From: JBFELO01 sp041552055
GTDB lineage: Bacteria; Acidobacteriota; Thermoanaerobaculia; Thermoanaerobaculales; Sulfomarinibacteraceae
Length of the DNA: 64,000 bases
Direction: 5' to 3'
Assembly (NCBI GenBank): GCA_041552055.1
Contig: JBFELO010000004.1
Coordinates: forward strand, 16,473 to 80,472
Under the pieces are notes generated by a model that had not been told where the DNA came from, searched no databases, and saw nothing but the letters and a program-made list of their open reading frames with translations. How positions within the stretch are numbered: position 1 is the first letter of the stretch; each line of letters starts with the position of its first letter. Positions 63,216-64,000 of the stretch are shown here, piece by piece. The position numbers were made by a program, and so were the translations under genes.

Positions 63216-64000
63216 CTAATGAGCTCCCTTGAAGTCGGGATGCTCGTGCAGTACGGGCATCCGTTGGACGATCCAACGGAAGATCAGAATCAGGGTCGTG
63301 ACCAGGGTTGCCGAGATCCAGAACTCCATCCAGGACGGGATGTAGCGCTGCTCCGCGGGCAGCTGCCAGTTGAAGGCGATCATCGAGACGTTCAGTCGGT
63401 TGACCACGATCCCGACGACCGTCAGAAACGCCGTCCACCGCACCATGGTCGGCTTCTTCTCCCTGACCGCGACCACGAACAGGATGCACGGCAGCAGCAC
63501 GAAACCGAGCACTTCCACCAGGAACCACAGGCCGAGGGGGGTTCCGAGGCGATCCCAGTGATCGCCGTGGGCCACCCCGATGAACTTGATGCAGAAGTAG
63601 GTCGCCAGCACCACCGCCGCGCCCTTGCCGAGACCGAGAGTGATCCTGTCGAACTGCTCGTGGCTGATCTCCACCTGGTCCGAGAACACGCGGTGTGACA
63701 GCGTGCCTTCGAAGATCACCATGGAAAGACCGGCGACGATGCTCGACACGAAGAAGAACAGAGGGATGAACGGCGAGTACCACAGCGGATGAAGCTTGGT
63801 TGGCGCCATCAGGAACAGGGCGCCCAGCGCCGACTGGTGGAGCGTCGACAGGATGACCCCGAAGATCGTCGCCCCGAGGGTCATGGAGACGGCGAACTTG
63901 CGCCACCTCTTCGCCCCGAGCCACTCGAGGACGGCCGGCGAAAACTCGACGAACTGGGTGGTGAGGTAGAGCAGTACGTGCCACCCCACCAGGAACAGAA
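63216..64000 (-). CDS. hmcC: HmcC/NrfD-type membrane subunit, incomplete at the window edge
   Basis: About 261 C-terminal residues of a polytopic membrane protein; the gene continues past base 64000. At least seven helices are visible. LSTLHQSALGALFLMAPTK and WYSPFIPLFFFVSS are NrfD/PsrC-type signatures, and the end is a long hydrophobic run followed by PVLHEHPDFKGAH. With the HmcD-like gene next to it, the best match is HmcC of a transmembrane electron-transfer complex (Hmc, Tmc or similar). The large cytochrome subunit would be encoded beyond the right edge. Confidence 0.82.
   Translation of the reverse strand, partial: LFLVGWHVLLYLTTQFVEFSPAVLEWLGAKRWRKFAVSMTLGATIFGVILSTLHQSALGALFLMAPTKLHPLWYSPFIPLFFFVSSIVAGLSMVIFEGTLSHRVFSDQVEISHEQFDRITLGLGKGAAVVLATYFCIKFIGVAHGDHWDRLGTPLGLWFLVEVLGFVLLPCILFVVAVREKKPTMVRWTAFLTVVGIVVNRLNVSMIAFNWQLPAEQRYIPSWMEFWISATLVTTLILIFRWIVQRMPVLHEHPDFKGAH

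Overview
The window is high-GC bacterial chromosome with tightly packed, often overlapping genes (many ATGA or GTGA junctions). The gene content points to an Acidobacteriota-like organism, perhaps a sulfur-cycling member of the class Thermoanaerobaculia. Signs of this are TPR-fused Ser/Thr kinases, exosortase H, DUF4388 and FHA regulators, a porin O/P protein, and a full dissimilatory sulfite reductase (dsr) locus. The taxon is an inference from content and was not tested by phylogeny.

Bases 1-8,820: the tail of a PTS EIIA protein, a P-loop ATPase, an amidohydrolase, peptide deformylase, a DnaJ-like chaperone with half the usual zinc region (minus strand), and a TPR/Ser-Thr kinase leading into exosortase H and its membrane partner.

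Bases 8,969-19,845 (minus strand): a degenerate FHA/AAA+ regulator with its own strong promoter, then one long operon. The operon starts at a DtxR-type operator and runs dtxR, metal-binding lipoprotein, outer-membrane protein, ABC ATPase, two permeases with cytoplasmic winged-helix-like tails, ribH, nusB, a transglutaminase-like protein and a DUF4388 protein.

Bases 19,850-42,200: mixed genes. They include a kinase-gene relic, an MBL-fold protein, a second large Ser/Thr kinase, a DUF5674 gene pair, an M20 amidohydrolase, pterin dehydratase with a small cytochrome c, aspartase fused to a cyclic-nucleotide-binding domain, an HD-GYP regulator, rfbACB, a porin, an NtrC-type two-component pair, a three-part siroheme synthase, and an SRPBCC protein. 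The intergenic stretches hold dispersed short repeat modules and two copies of a 120-150 bp element with internal inverted repeats.

Bases 42,161-57,610 (minus strand): the core of the window. In transcription order it reads yeiH-like transporter, dsrA, dsrB, dsrD, ferritin-like gene, dsrL, dsrN, HEAT gene, TPR gene, dsrC, RsbRD-like gene, dsrM, dsrK, dsrJ, dsrO, dsrP, and ends in a strong intrinsic terminator. DsrAB reduces sulfite onto DsrC. DsrMKJOP connects the DsrC trisulfide to the quinone pool. DsrN amidates siroheme. DsrL can exchange electrons with NAD(P)H. DsrD (linked to reduction) and DsrL (first known from oxidation) occur together, so the direction of sulfur flow is not settled by gene content. 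Sat and Apr genes are not in the window.

Bases 57,680-64,000: a regulatory and redox flank. It holds a NifX-like protein, a Cys-rich PAS sigma-54 activator, a Cys-rich PAS histidine kinase facing a single-domain response regulator, a HEAT protein, a second response regulator, an overlooked 42-residue HmcD-like peptide, and an HmcC/NrfD-type membrane subunit cut by the window edge.
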